A stretch of DNA of 64,000 nt from Kineothrix sp. MB12-C1 (lineage in GTDB: Bacteria > Bacillota > Clostridia > Lachnospirales > Lachnospiraceae), in contig NZ_CP132957.1 in assembly GCF_030863805.1 (NCBI RefSeq), positions 3,286,001 to 3,350,000 of the forward strand, read 5' to 3'. Both the position numbers and the translations under genes were made by a program. Shown piece after piece: positions 28,347 through 37,097 of this stretch. Under the pieces are notes generated by a model that worked only from the letters and a program-made list of their open reading frames with translations, had not been told where the DNA came from and did no database searches. Position 1 is the first letter of the stretch; each line of letters starts with the position of its first letter.

Positions 28347-28376
28347 TTGACAATAGTGTGTGGTATACACTATAAT
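28347..28376 (+). promoter_or_regulatory. Consensus promoter of padR with overlapping operator
   Basis: TTGACA (28347-28352), an 18-bp spacer and TATAAT (28371-28376). A perfect inverted repeat ATAGTGT-GTGGTAT-ACACTAT (28353-28373) fills the spacer and enters the -10 box. A repressor bound there would block RNA polymerase; autoregulation by the PadR protein just downstream is the simplest reading. Confidence 0.8.
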
Positions 28377-28421
28377 GTAACACACAGGGAAAGAAAAAAT
28401 GGAAAGGGGCATAGTTATCAA

Positions 28422-28763
28422 ATGGAAGAACTGAACGAAATATTATCATCTCTAACTTTGGAACTTCGAAGAGGGACTATTGTCCTCAGCGTTCTTAGCC
28501 AGTTAAGCAAACCGCAGTACGGATATACCTTAGTCAAGGCTATGGAAGATAAAGGAGTCCCTATAGATACCAATACTCTCTATCCGCTGCTTCGCCGATT
28601 GGAGAAACAGGGACTTCTTATCAGTGAATGGGAGACGGATGGAAGTAAACCAAGAAAATATTATAGGAGAACTATTCTGGGTGATGCGGTTTATGACAGG
28701 TTGGTAAAGCAATGGCGGGAAATGACAGAAAGTATGAATCACCTGCTGGAACAAGGTGTATAA
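28422..28763 (+). CDS. PadR-family transcriptional regulator
   Basis: 113 aa winged-helix repressor: LRRGTIVLSVLSQLSKPQYGYTLV (helices 1-2), DTNTLYPLLRRLEKQGLLISEW (recognition helix and wing) and a short C-terminal dimerisation helix. The ATG at 28422 is chosen because conserved sequence starts there; upstream in-frame codons run through the promoter. The Shine-Dalgarno AGGGG is 12 bases away. The gene is followed 19 bp later by the HAAS membrane protein, a common pairing in Firmicutes. Confidence 0.92.
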   Translation: MEELNEILSSLTLELRRGTIVLSVLSQLSKPQYGYTLVKAMEDKGVPIDTNTLYPLLRRLEKQGLLISEWETDGSKPRKYYRRTILGDAVYDRLVKQWREMTESMNHLLEQGV

Positions 28764-28782
28764 GAGGAGGGAGCAGCTCAAT

Positions 28783-29832
28783 ATGAAAAATCATACATCT
28801 CACGAATTTGTAGAACGATATTTATATGATGTAGTAAGACATCTGCCTGAGAAACAAAGAGAAGATATAAAAAGGGAACTGCGTACTTTGATAGAGGATA
28901 TGATAGAGGAGCGGGAAGAAAGTGGTGAGTATAGCCGTGAAGAATGTGAGAAGCTAGTACTGAACGAATTAGGGAATCCTTCCAGGATGGCAAGAAGCTA
29001 TCGGGGAGACCATGATGCTTTAATCAGTGGAGAGTATTATGACAGCTACCGCTATTTATTGAAAATTATTCTTATTTGCGTTGGAGCAGGTCTCCTTATC
29101 TCCAACATTATTTCAGCGATGGTAACGGTAATAGATGCTGAATCGATTACGAGCGGATTGTGGATGGAGTTATTAGGTATAGGAGTTACAATTCCTTCCG
29201 CCTTGCTTGAAGTGTTTGGAGTTATTACTCTGATTTTTGCACTGTTACAAAGATACCATGTGAAGCTCGACACGGAATCCGAAGCTTGGTCCGTAGAAAA
29301 GTTACCGCCCATTCCTTATAAAAAAGCGCTCATTAGCAGAGGGGAAAGTATAGTGGGTATTGTGTTTGGTATCCTGATCCTCGTTCTTTTTGCTTATAAG
29401 CCGCAATTGATGGGCGTATGGGTCACATTGGGAGAATCGATAGTATCCATTCCTATATTTGACTTCTCCGCTTGGAATAGAGCATTCCCATTTATCGCTA
29501 TTAGCATCATGACGGGAATTATCAGTGACCTTGTGAAGCTTATTGCCGGACGTTATAATTATCAGGTAATGATAACAACTATTGTAATGGATGTTATAGG
29601 ATTTGTTATGGCTGCTATTTTCTTAAAAGGATTTCCCCTGTGGAACGCAGACTTTGTGACGAAGCTGCGGGAAGTAACAGGGAAGGCGATCACAGGGAAA
29701 AACGATATACTGACCTATTTTAATACGGATGTTTTCACAAATGGATTATTAACATTAATTTTATTTTGCTTTTTGATAGACGCAGGAGTTTCTGTTTATT
29801 ATACCCTAAGGTATGGAAATAATAAGGACTGA
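28783..29832 (+). CDS. HAAS-domain membrane protein (PadR partner)
   Basis: 349 aa. Residues 1-80 form the helical HAAS signalling domain (FVERYLYDVVRHLPEKQREDIKRE, VLNELGNPSRMARSY), followed by about six membrane helices. HAAS proteins are found next to PadR regulators and are thought to act as signalling partners at the membrane; the signal is unknown. GAGGAGGGAG precedes the ATG at 28783. It is cotranscribed with padR and convergent with the ECF gene. Confidence 0.82.
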   Translation: MKNHTSHEFVERYLYDVVRHLPEKQREDIKRELRTLIEDMIEEREESGEYSREECEKLVLNELGNPSRMARSYRGDHDALISGEYYDSYRYLLKIILICVGAGLLISNIISAMVTVIDAESITSGLWMELLGIGVTIPSALLEVFGVITLIFALLQRYHVKLDTESEAWSVEKLPPIPYKKALISRGESIVGIVFGILILVLFAYKPQLMGVWVTLGESIVSIPIFDFSAWNRAFPFIAISIMTGIISDLVKLIAGRYNYQVMITTIVMDVIGFVMAAIFLKGFPLWNADFVTKLREVTGKAITGKNDILTYFNTDVFTNGLLTLILFCFLIDAGVSVYYTLRYGNNKD

Positions 29833-29838
29833 GCGGAT

Positions 29839-30741
29839 TCAGTATCCCTTGGTAGATGTGGGCGTCGTAATTAGTTCCTGAAGCCCCCGTTGCCTTCTGA
29901 GGACACCGAGGAGCATAGCCATAAAATATGTATAAATCGTGTTGCTCGAGATTTCTTCAATAAGCCGGGGAATCCATATCACGCTGAATGGAAGGAGTTT
30001 CCATGAAGAGAAAACTTCTCGCAGCACAAAAGTATTGAGAGTAGTGACAATCAGGCCGGAAACCAGCAGAACAATAAGAAGCTGGGGAACTTGGCCTTTT
30101 TGTGTATCTTTCAGAAACTTCTTGGATATAAAGAAATCGGCAAAAAGGAGAACTATTCCAAGAATGGCACTGCCCATCACTCCTGTTGTCATAAAGAGAA
30201 TATACGTGGCAAGATTCCCGGAAGGATCCTTGGTGTCAATCGTTCTGGAAATCAGCATCTTACTGACAAGGTGCATATTCTCCGTATTAATTTCTTCTTT
30301 CGGTACTGTTTCGTAGAAACCGGCGTGAATGCCATCCGAAGATAGGAAGGTAATATTAGAGATACCGACTAACAATAAGAGTATAGAACAGGTTATTACG
30401 ATAACTCTCATTTTCTTGCTGCTTCTATGACCTAAGAGAGACCACAAAGCACCTCTGATAAAGCCGCCGCAGACAGCAGTTATGGTCATAAGCGGAATAA
30501 ACGGACCGGTGGGTTTGATGATAAAGCCCAGAATATCATAAATTCCCGAGACAATCATTCCATATATGGGACCGAATAAAATGGCAGGCATAAAAGAAAA
30601 GATATCCGCAATCCCGATACGCATACCATTTTGCCCGAACAGAGGGACTTCAAAGGTAAACATCGTTCTAAGAACGATGGCAATACTAAGAAATGCCGCA
30701 GAGATTGTAATGCGGCGGACATATAAAGATGATTTTTTCAA
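29839..30741 (-). CDS. ECF-type transporter S component (vitamin type)
   Basis: Substrate-binding membrane subunit of an energy-coupling factor importer. ISAAFLSIAIVLRTMF at the N-terminus, RIGIADIFSFMPAILFGPIYG and GFIIKPTGPFIPLMT match the folate/pantothenate-like S components. The start is a TTG at 30741 because AAGGGAGAT lies 6 bases upstream; a GTG at 30759 would overlap that site. At 300 aa it is longer than usual S components (about 170-220), with an extra loop around 140-190 (SSDGIHAGFYETVPKEEIN) and further helices. The shared ECF module is not in the window. Confidence 0.8.
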   Translation of the reverse strand: MKKSSLYVRRITISAAFLSIAIVLRTMFTFEVPLFGQNGMRIGIADIFSFMPAILFGPIYGMIVSGIYDILGFIIKPTGPFIPLMTITAVCGGFIRGALWSLLGHRSSKKMRVIVITCSILLLLVGISNITFLSSDGIHAGFYETVPKEEINTENMHLVSKMLISRTIDTKDPSGNLATYILFMTTGVMGSAILGIVLLFADFFISKKFLKDTQKGQVPQLLIVLLVSGLIVTTLNTFVLREVFSSWKLLPFSVIWIPRLIEEISSNTIYTYFMAMLLGVLRRQRGLQELITTPTSTKGY

Positions 30742-30870
30742 TATAATATCTCCCTTCACGATTATCTATATTTATGTAAGAAACCTTTTCAGATTACAGA
30801 AGCTGTATCTGCTTGGATATCGCCTTATACATAAAATACTGGAAAATGAAGATTCTGGCAAGATAAATTA

Positions 30871-31017
30871 TTACAGTGCATATCCTACAGGTGTGCACTG
30901 TAACAACATCCTGCCCATTTAAGTCGCCTGCGGCGAGGGGCTGGATGTGCTGAAGCGCCGATATTTAATGACTCCGATGCCGTGCAGCGAAGTGCACGAC
31001 ACGGTCTTAACAGTAAC
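30871..31017. repeat. Palindromic repeat, family A variant
   Basis: Non-coding between the ECF gene and hemZ. It opens with a perfect 10-bp hairpin TTACAGTGCA/TGCACTGTAA (30871-30903), continues with ACATCC-GCCC/GGGC-GGATGT arms and a CCGTGCAGCGAAGTGCACGAC hairpin, and ends AACAGTAAC. The reverse complement of its right 60 bp is close to 38662-38720 (GACCGTG.CGTGCACTTCGC, then GGAGTCATTAA). AAATTA and AAATTC lie at the outer edges. Confidence 0.7.
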
Positions 31018-31107
31018 TAAATTCATTCCTAAATAAAAAGTCTTTGTTTAAAGTGCAGTAAATGATATAATGTAATAATTATTCAACGCATAGAGGAGAA
31101 ATAATAA

Positions 31108-32580
31108 ATGCTTGTAATTTACATTAATAAACCGCAATTCGAATACGATATCCATTCTCTCGTGAAAGCTTTTTATCCGGAAGAGGAAATAAAGGTATCG
31201 TGTGAAGAAGAGCTGAAAGAAGCACATAATATATCGATTCAATTTGAAGAAACTCATATACAGATGACCCTCATAACAGTACAAGGGCCTCGGAGCACAT
31301 TTGGAATTAAGGAAGTATCTCACAGTAAGGATGCTGACCGCCAGACGGTGAGAGATCTGTTAAAACAATTGATTTACAAAGGGCTATCGGAACATCTCGG
31401 AAAAGAGCTGCCCTGGGGAACGTTGACGGGAATAAGGCCTACGAAAATTCCTATGGCTATGCTGGAGGAAGGGAAAGGTGAGGGAGAGATCCTTCGCCAT
31501 ATGAAAGAGACATACTTAATCAGTGAGGAAAAAGGTACCCTTAGTATTGATATTGCGAGACGTGAGAAAGAGCTTCTTTCTACCTTGCATTATCAGGATG
31601 GATACAGCTTATATATCGGAATTCCTTTTTGTCCTACTACTTGCCTTTATTGTTCTTTCACCTCCTATCCGATTGGGGCATGGAGGAAGAGGGTATCGGA
31701 TTATCTGGAAGCACTGGAGAAGGAGATGGTCTTCGTTGCAGAAGCGTTCCGGGATAAAATATTGGATACGGTTTATATTGGCGGCGGCACACCCACAACG
31801 CTGGAGCCGGAGGAGCTGGACAGGCTGCTTACCGCATTGAAGACCCATTTTGATCTGAGCCGCTTGCAGGAATTCACGGTGGAGGCCGGACGGGCTGACA
31901 GCATTACGAGAGAGAAGCTAAAGGTGTTGAAAAGGCACGGTATTACCCGTATTTCGGTAAACCCGCAGACGATGAAAGAAGAGACTTTGAAGCTAATCGG
32001 AAGACAACATAGTGTTTCACAGGTAAAAGAAGCATTCGAGGCAGCCAGGGAAGAAGGCTTTGATAATATTAATATGGATATTATCCTGGGGCTCCCTGAG
32101 GAGTCGAAGGAAGATGTAATTCATACGATGGAAGCTATTAAAGAGCTGTATCCTGACAGTCTGACCGTTCATTCTCTGGCAATTAAGCGGGCTTCGAAGA
32201 TGAACGAATGGATTGAAGAGAAGGGAATTGCTACGCTTCATAATACGGATGTTACTATGCAAATAGCAGCAGATGCAGCCCTGGATATGGGAATGGATGC
32301 GTACTATTTATACCGTCAGAAGAACATGTCCGGCAATTTCGAGAATGTAGGATATGCGACTCCCGGTAAATACGGAATCTATAATATCCTCATTATGGAA
32401 GAGAAGCAGACGATAGCAGCCCTCGGAGCTGGGAGCATATCCAAGGCAGTATTTCCGGACGGGAGAATTGAACGGACGGACAATGTAAAGGATGTAGCCT
32501 TATATATCGAACGGATCGATGAGATGATCGAACGGAAGCGGAAGTTGTTTGCCTGGGATTTTTCTGTTGAAAAACAGTAA
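31108..32580 (+). CDS. hemZ: Coproporphyrinogen dehydrogenase HemZ-like radical SAM enzyme
   Basis: 490 aa. The radical SAM cluster motif CPTTCLYC (C-x3-C-x2-C) is near residue 175, followed by IGGGTPTTLEPEEL and the HemN-like pattern TVEAGRADSIT and SVNPQTMKEETLKLIGR. The N-terminal 165 residues, including LPWGTLTGIRPTKI, are the extra HemZ domain. The family is annotated for oxygen-independent coproporphyrinogen III oxidation, but many Clostridia carrying it make no haem, so the true reaction is uncertain. GAGGAG precedes the ATG. hisS and aspS follow. Confidence 0.92.
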   Translation: MLVIYINKPQFEYDIHSLVKAFYPEEEIKVSCEEELKEAHNISIQFEETHIQMTLITVQGPRSTFGIKEVSHSKDADRQTVRDLLKQLIYKGLSEHLGKELPWGTLTGIRPTKIPMAMLEEGKGEGEILRHMKETYLISEEKGTLSIDIARREKELLSTLHYQDGYSLYIGIPFCPTTCLYCSFTSYPIGAWRKRVSDYLEALEKEMVFVAEAFRDKILDTVYIGGGTPTTLEPEELDRLLTALKTHFDLSRLQEFTVEAGRADSITREKLKVLKRHGITRISVNPQTMKEETLKLIGRQHSVSQVKEAFEAAREEGFDNINMDIILGLPEESKEDVIHTMEAIKELYPDSLTVHSLAIKRASKMNEWIEEKGIATLHNTDVTMQIAADAALDMGMDAYYLYRQKNMSGNFENVGYATPGKYGIYNILIMEEKQTIAALGAGSISKAVFPDGRIERTDNVKDVALYIERIDEMIERKRKLFAWDFSVEKQ

Positions 32581-32623
32581 GAAACAGTGTAAAATCGACT
32601 AAGTGACAGATGTAATAGAGAAA

Positions 32624-32674
32624 GTAGCTATTCAGCAGGTCTGCACATTTACTGCGAAGGTACTGAACAGCTAC
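32624..32674. repeat. Palindromic repeat family A, internally shortened copy
   Basis: 51 bp from GTAGCTATTCAG to CTGAACAGCTAC. The ends differ from the consensus (GTAACT/AGTTAC) by matching changes on both sides, so pairing is kept. The flanks TAGAGAAA and TGGAGAAA match at 7 of 8 positions. It lies between hemZ and hisS. Confidence 0.85.
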
Positions 32675-32706
32675 TGGAGAAATGTAATTGGAATAGGAGC
32701 AAAATT

Positions 32707-33969
32707 ATGGCACTGAGTAAGAAGCCGGTTACCGGCATGAAGGATATTATGCCTGCAGAGATGCAGCTTCGGGATTATGTGATTGGCGTAATTAAAGAGA
32801 CCTACGGAAAGTTCGGCTTTTCTTCCATCGAGACTCCCTGTGTGGAAAATATCGCTAATTTGAGCAATAAACAGGGTGGAGAGAATGAAAAGCTGATCTT
32901 TAAGATTCTAAAAAGAGGAGAGAAGTTGAATCTCGATACAGCGCAGAGTGAGGAAGACTTGGTAGACGGAGGGCTCCGTTATGATTTGACCGTTCCCCTT
33001 GTGCGGTATTATTCGAATCATGCGAATGAACTACCTTCTCCTTTTAAAGCGTTGCAGATGGGGAATGTATGGAGAGCGGACAGGCCTCAGAAGGGACGTT
33101 ACCGCCAGTTTATGCAGTGCGATATCGATATTCTCGGTGAACCATCTAATTTAGCGGAAATAGAATTGATACTTGCGACGACGACGACCCTCGGTAAGCT
33201 GGGATTTCGGAACTTTCAGATTCGGATTAATGAGAGACGTATCTTAAAGGCTATGGCAGCTTATAGTGGATTCGAGGAAGCTTCTTACGATACCGTATTT
33301 ATTATTTTGGATAAAATGGATAAAATAGGGAGAGATGGTGTATCTCGTGAACTGAAAGAAAGTGGTTTTTCAGAGGAAAGTATCACGAAATATCTGGAAC
33401 TATTCCGCGGGATGGAAGATGCGGAGGATGGTCTTTCCTATTTAGCCCGGAAACTGCAGGGTGTTATGGAACCTGAAGTAGAAGAAAGCCTGCAGGAGAT
33501 TATTGCGAGCGTGAAGGCGACAAAGGCTTCGGAGTTTGAAATCGTCTTCGATCCTACTCTTGTTCGGGGAATGTCTTACTATACAGGTACTATCTTTGAA
33601 GTTGCAATGCCGGAATTCGGCGGAAGCTGCGGTGGCGGCGGCCGTTATGATAAGATGATCGGTAAGTTCACAGGAAACGATGTTCCGGCTTGTGGGTTTT
33701 CCATAGGTTTTGAGCGTATCATTCTTATTATGATGGAAAAAGGATTCGAAATCCCGGGAGAAAGCAAAAAAGTAGCATACTTGATAGAAAAGGGCATCGG
33801 GACGAAGGAACTGTGCGATATTATTGCAAAAGCGCAGGAAGAGCGCCAGAAAGGCATGCAGGTTCTTGTGGCGCGTATGAATAAGAATAAGAAGTTCCAA
33901 AAAGAGCAGTTAAATGCGGAAGGCTATATGGAATTTGAAGAGTTCTATAAAGATCCGTTGCAGAAATAA
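32707..33969 (+). CDS. hisS: Histidyl-tRNA synthetase
   Basis: Charges tRNA-His; class II enzyme of 420 aa, normal length. Motif 1 region KPVTGMKDIMPAEM, motif 2 QMGNVWRADRPQKGRYRQF, the histidine-binding GMSYYTGTIFEV and motif 3-like PACGFSIGFERI are all present, with the anticodon-binding domain at the C-terminus. TAGGAG lies 7 bases before the ATG. No T-box leader was seen; the upstream gap holds only the repeat. Confidence 0.97.
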   Translation: MALSKKPVTGMKDIMPAEMQLRDYVIGVIKETYGKFGFSSIETPCVENIANLSNKQGGENEKLIFKILKRGEKLNLDTAQSEEDLVDGGLRYDLTVPLVRYYSNHANELPSPFKALQMGNVWRADRPQKGRYRQFMQCDIDILGEPSNLAEIELILATTTTLGKLGFRNFQIRINERRILKAMAAYSGFEEASYDTVFIILDKMDKIGRDGVSRELKESGFSEESITKYLELFRGMEDAEDGLSYLARKLQGVMEPEVEESLQEIIASVKATKASEFEIVFDPTLVRGMSYYTGTIFEVAMPEFGGSCGGGGRYDKMIGKFTGNDVPACGFSIGFERIILIMMEKGFEIPGESKKVAYLIEKGIGTKELCDIIAKAQEERQKGMQVLVARMNKNKKFQKEQLNAEGYMEFEEFYKDPLQK

Positions 33970-33973
33970 TAAA

Positions 33974-34000
33974 GTAACTGTGAAGGTAGTGAACAGTTAC
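33974..34000. repeat. Palindromic repeat family A, mini form
   Basis: GTAACTGTGAAGGTAG-TGAACAGTTAC, a 27-bp copy in the 62-bp gap between hisS and aspS. The flanks agree only partly (5 of 8). Confidence 0.75.
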
Positions 34001-34031
34001 GAGATAAAATAGAATGTGAGGAAATGGCAGA

Positions 34032-35840
34032 ATGGCAGAATCGATGAAAGGTTTAAAAAGAACGCATCGCTGCGGCGAGTTGTCTGGGAGTAATGTAGGC
34101 GAAACAGTAACCGTTATGGGTTGGGTTCAGAAGCAGAGAAATAAAGGCGGTATTATTTTTGTAGATTTACGAGATCGTTCGGGTCTTCTCCAAATGATAT
34201 TTGAAGAGAGCGATTGTGGTGCGGATAATTTTGCGAAAGCGGAAAAAATAAGAAGTGAATTCGTAGTGGCAGTTGTAGGAACCGTGGAAAAAAGAGCCGG
34301 TGCTGTTAATGAGAACCTGGCAACCGGCGATATCGAAATCCGTGCAAAGGAAATTCGTATTTTATCGGAAGCGGATACACCGCCCTTTCCAATTGAAGCG
34401 GATTCTAAGACGAAGGAAGAGCTTCGGTTGAAATATCGTTATTTGGATTTGCGCAGGCCGGATCTGCAAGGAAACTTGATTTTAAGAAGTAATATTACCG
34501 CTTCGATTCGTAGATTTCTGACGGAAGAAGGATTCCTGGAAATTGAAACTCCGATTCTCGGAAAGTCCACACCGGAAGGTGCGAGGGATTATCTTGTGCC
34601 GAGCCGTGTACATCCGGGCAACTTCTATGGTCTTCCTCAGTCTCCTCAGCTCTTTAAGCAGCTTTTGATGTGCTCCGGTTATGATCGTTACTTTCAGATT
34701 GCGAAATGTTTCCGCGACGAAGACTTACGTGCCGACAGACAGCCGGAATTCACTCAGGTGGATATGGAATTATCCTTCGTGGATGTGGAGGATGTAATCG
34801 ATGTCAACGAAAGATTGCTCAAATTTGTTTGCAAGGAAGCGATTGGCTTGGAAGTAAGCCTTCCTATCCCTCGTATTAAATGGATAGATGCTATGAATCG
34901 TTATGGCTCGGATAAACCGGATACCCGTTTTGAAATGGAGCTTACCGATGTATCGGATGTTGTTTCAGATTGCGGATTTGGTGTATTCACTTCGGCTTTG
35001 GAGAATGAAGGTTCTGTCAGAGGTATCAATGCCAAGGGACAGGGCGCGATGCCGCGTAAGAAAATCGATGCCTTGATTGATTATGCCAAAGGATATGGCG
35101 CTAAAGGATTGGCATATCTTTGTATCGAAGAGGATGGCAGTTATAAGTCTTCTTTTGCTAAGTTTATGACGGAGGAACAGCTCGACACATTGGTAAAGGC
35201 GATGGGTGGAGAAAAAGGAGATCTTCTTTTATTCGCTGCGGATAAAAATAATATCGTTTGGAGTGTACTCGGTGCGCTTCGTATAGAACTTGCTAAGCAG
35301 ATGGGCTTGATTGATGAGAATCAGTTTAACTTCGTATGGGTAACAGAGTTCCCTCTCCTTGAATGGGATGAAGAGGATAAGCGTTTTGCGGCTGTACATC
35401 ATCCTTTCACTATGCCTATGGACGAAGACCTGTCATATTTGGACAGCGACCCGGGAAGAGTGCGTGCTAAAGCTTATGATATTGTATTAAACGGTGTGGA
35501 ACTGGGTGGCGGCTCAGTCCGTATTTTCCAAAATGACATTCAGGAGAAGATGTTCGAGGTGTTAGGCTTTGAGAAAGAGGATGCGTATAATCGGTTCGGA
35601 TTTTTATTGAATGCTTTTAAATATGGAGTACCTCCTCATGCCGGACTTGCTTATGGTCTTGACCGCCTCGTTATGCTATTGGTGAAAGCGGACAGTATTC
35701 GTGATGTAATGGCATTCCCGAAGGTGAAGGACGCTTCTTGTCTGCTTACGAATGCACCGGATGTGGTGGATGAAGTACAGCTAGAGGAACTTGGAATCGC
35801 AATTAGCCAAAAGGAAGAACCTGTAGATGTAGAAGCGTAA
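34032..35840 (+). CDS. aspS: Aspartyl-tRNA synthetase
   Basis: Charges tRNA-Asp, a class II enzyme of 602 aa with the bacterial GAD insertion. The N-terminal OB fold reads VTVMGWVQKQRNKGGIIFVDLRDR; motif 1 is IETPILGKSTPEGARDY; motif 2 is QIAKCFRDEDLRADRQPEF; motif 3 is PPHAGLAYGLDRLVMLL. Without a gatCAB context it cannot be said whether it also charges Asn. GAGGAA is 8 bases before the ATG. The next gene begins at the base after its stop. Confidence 0.97.
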   Translation: MAESMKGLKRTHRCGELSGSNVGETVTVMGWVQKQRNKGGIIFVDLRDRSGLLQMIFEESDCGADNFAKAEKIRSEFVVAVVGTVEKRAGAVNENLATGDIEIRAKEIRILSEADTPPFPIEADSKTKEELRLKYRYLDLRRPDLQGNLILRSNITASIRRFLTEEGFLEIETPILGKSTPEGARDYLVPSRVHPGNFYGLPQSPQLFKQLLMCSGYDRYFQIAKCFRDEDLRADRQPEFTQVDMELSFVDVEDVIDVNERLLKFVCKEAIGLEVSLPIPRIKWIDAMNRYGSDKPDTRFEMELTDVSDVVSDCGFGVFTSALENEGSVRGINAKGQGAMPRKKIDALIDYAKGYGAKGLAYLCIEEDGSYKSSFAKFMTEEQLDTLVKAMGGEKGDLLLFAADKNNIVWSVLGALRIELAKQMGLIDENQFNFVWVTEFPLLEWDEEDKRFAAVHHPFTMPMDEDLSYLDSDPGRVRAKAYDIVLNGVELGGGSVRIFQNDIQEKMFEVLGFEKEDAYNRFGFLLNAFKYGVPPHAGLAYGLDRLVMLLVKADSIRDVMAFPKVKDASCLLTNAPDVVDEVQLEELGIAISQKEEPVDVEA

Positions 35841-36671
35841 ATGCCGGAGAAATGGTTGAAAGAAAAAATCTTTCAACTCCCTGATTTGAGTGTCCGCAGA
35901 AGCGGGCAGATGGGAGCAAAAGTGATTGATTTATATATTGCAAATATTAAGGCATTGTCAGATCCGAAACTTTTTCTGAAGTACTATAAGAAAATTGATG
36001 TAGTAAGACAGGAAAAGGTAAGGCAGTGTAAGCAGGAAATGGATAAAAAAAGAAGCATTCTTGCAGGATATTTGATTCAAGAGGGAGTGCGGGAAATACA
36101 ATTCCGGGAAAGCGGTTTGCAGGCGGATGCAAAGCCGCTTTCTTTAACATATACATTTGGTGACAATGGTAAGCCTTATTTGAAGGAATATCCTAAAATC
36201 CATTTTAATCTCTCTCATTCAGGAGAATATGTGCTCTGTGCTTTGTCGGGAGAAGAGGTCGGAACCGATATTCAAAAGTACAAGCCGGGAATGAGAAAGG
36301 TGGCGGAACGTTTCTTTGCGGAAGAGGAGAAGCGAATGATCGATTTGGCGGCTAAGAGGGGAGCCAGGAACGTAGATGAGTTATTTTGCCGGATGTGGTC
36401 CATTAAAGAAGCTTATGTAAAGCTGACAGGAAGTGGGCTTAGTCAGGGAATGGATGGCTTTCATTTGCAGTTCGAAGAAAATAGTCCTGAGGGAGACCAC
36501 TTAGAGGGAGGTCATTATGGACAGGGAATTATCTTTGATATGGAAAAGCAGGGGAAGAGTTCCTATTTCCGAAGCAGCAGCTTTTCATATGGGGAAGAAA
36601 AATACAGTATTGCAGTATGCAGTTATGGGGAAATAGCCGATATAAAGATAAAGGAAGTGATCTTGGCTTGA
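35841..36671 (+). CDS. 4'-phosphopantetheinyl transferase, Sfp type
   Basis: Moves phosphopantetheine from CoA to carrier proteins. The 276-aa protein has the two Mg/CoA motifs: VGTDIQKYKPG (conserved Asp) and FCRMWSIKEAYVKLTG (W-x-x-KEA-x-x-K), about 60 residues apart. The PPTase-fold N-terminal half contains NGKPYLKEYPKIHFNLSHSG. It begins directly at the aspS stop with no clear ribosome site, suggesting translational coupling. No PKS or NRPS cluster is in the window, so the target may be the fatty-acid carrier protein or one elsewhere. Confidence 0.9.
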   Translation: MPEKWLKEKIFQLPDLSVRRSGQMGAKVIDLYIANIKALSDPKLFLKYYKKIDVVRQEKVRQCKQEMDKKRSILAGYLIQEGVREIQFRESGLQADAKPLSLTYTFGDNGKPYLKEYPKIHFNLSHSGEYVLCALSGEEVGTDIQKYKPGMRKVAERFFAEEEKRMIDLAAKRGARNVDELFCRMWSIKEAYVKLTGSGLSQGMDGFHLQFEENSPEGDHLEGGHYGQGIIFDMEKQGKSSYFRSSSFSYGEEKYSIAVCSYGEIADIKIKEVILA

Positions 36672-36707
36672 TGTAAGGATTGCGGGAGTGAATAGGGGTA
36701 TAAAAAG

Positions 36708-37097
36708 ATGAAGGAACGAGTAAGGTTTGCAGTAGTATCCGGGCCGGAGTACGATGAGCGTATGGTGCGGATGGATTACAATACTGCGAAGACAGAGGGG
36801 AATGTCCGCTATGGGAGATACTTTATTTTTTATGAGGGAGTCTACCAGTGGTTATATGTATATTATAAAGATATTGTATGGGCTTATCACCGGCTGGAAG
36901 ATGCAGGCGGAAGGCTTAGCCGAGAGTTGGCGGGGAATGGAACTCATAGCATGATGCTTGTTACAAAGGAACGGAAAAGAATCGGAATACCGGTAGGAAG
37001 TGATGAGGATGCTGTGAAAGGGCTAAACATCATTCAAAGACATAATAGATTTGTAGATATTGGTTTCACAAGAGAAAAAGAGGGGAAATATTTATGA
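36708..37097 (+). CDS. Protein of unknown function, beta-rich
   Basis: 129 aa, no signal or membrane helix. The pattern (YFIFYEGVYQWLYVYYKDIVWAY, then HSMMLVTKERKRIGIPVG) suggests a small beta-rich fold with a PH-like look, but no family was recognised. AGGGG lies 9 bases before the ATG. The stop overlaps the next start (ATGA), so the two unknown genes are translationally coupled. Confidence 0.7.
   Translation: MKERVRFAVVSGPEYDERMVRMDYNTAKTEGNVRYGRYFIFYEGVYQWLYVYYKDIVWAYHRLEDAGGRLSRELAGNGTHSMMLVTKERKRIGIPVGSDEDAVKGLNIIQRHNRFVDIGFTREKEGKYL

Noticed and set aside
30760-30870. Folate-type riboswitch before the ECF S component
   Set aside because: I found no match to the THF aptamer core on the - strand; the visible hairpins belong to the repeat.
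32581-32706. T-box leader before hisS
   Set aside because: No T-box sequence or stem I-like specifier region; the gap is mostly a family A repeat.
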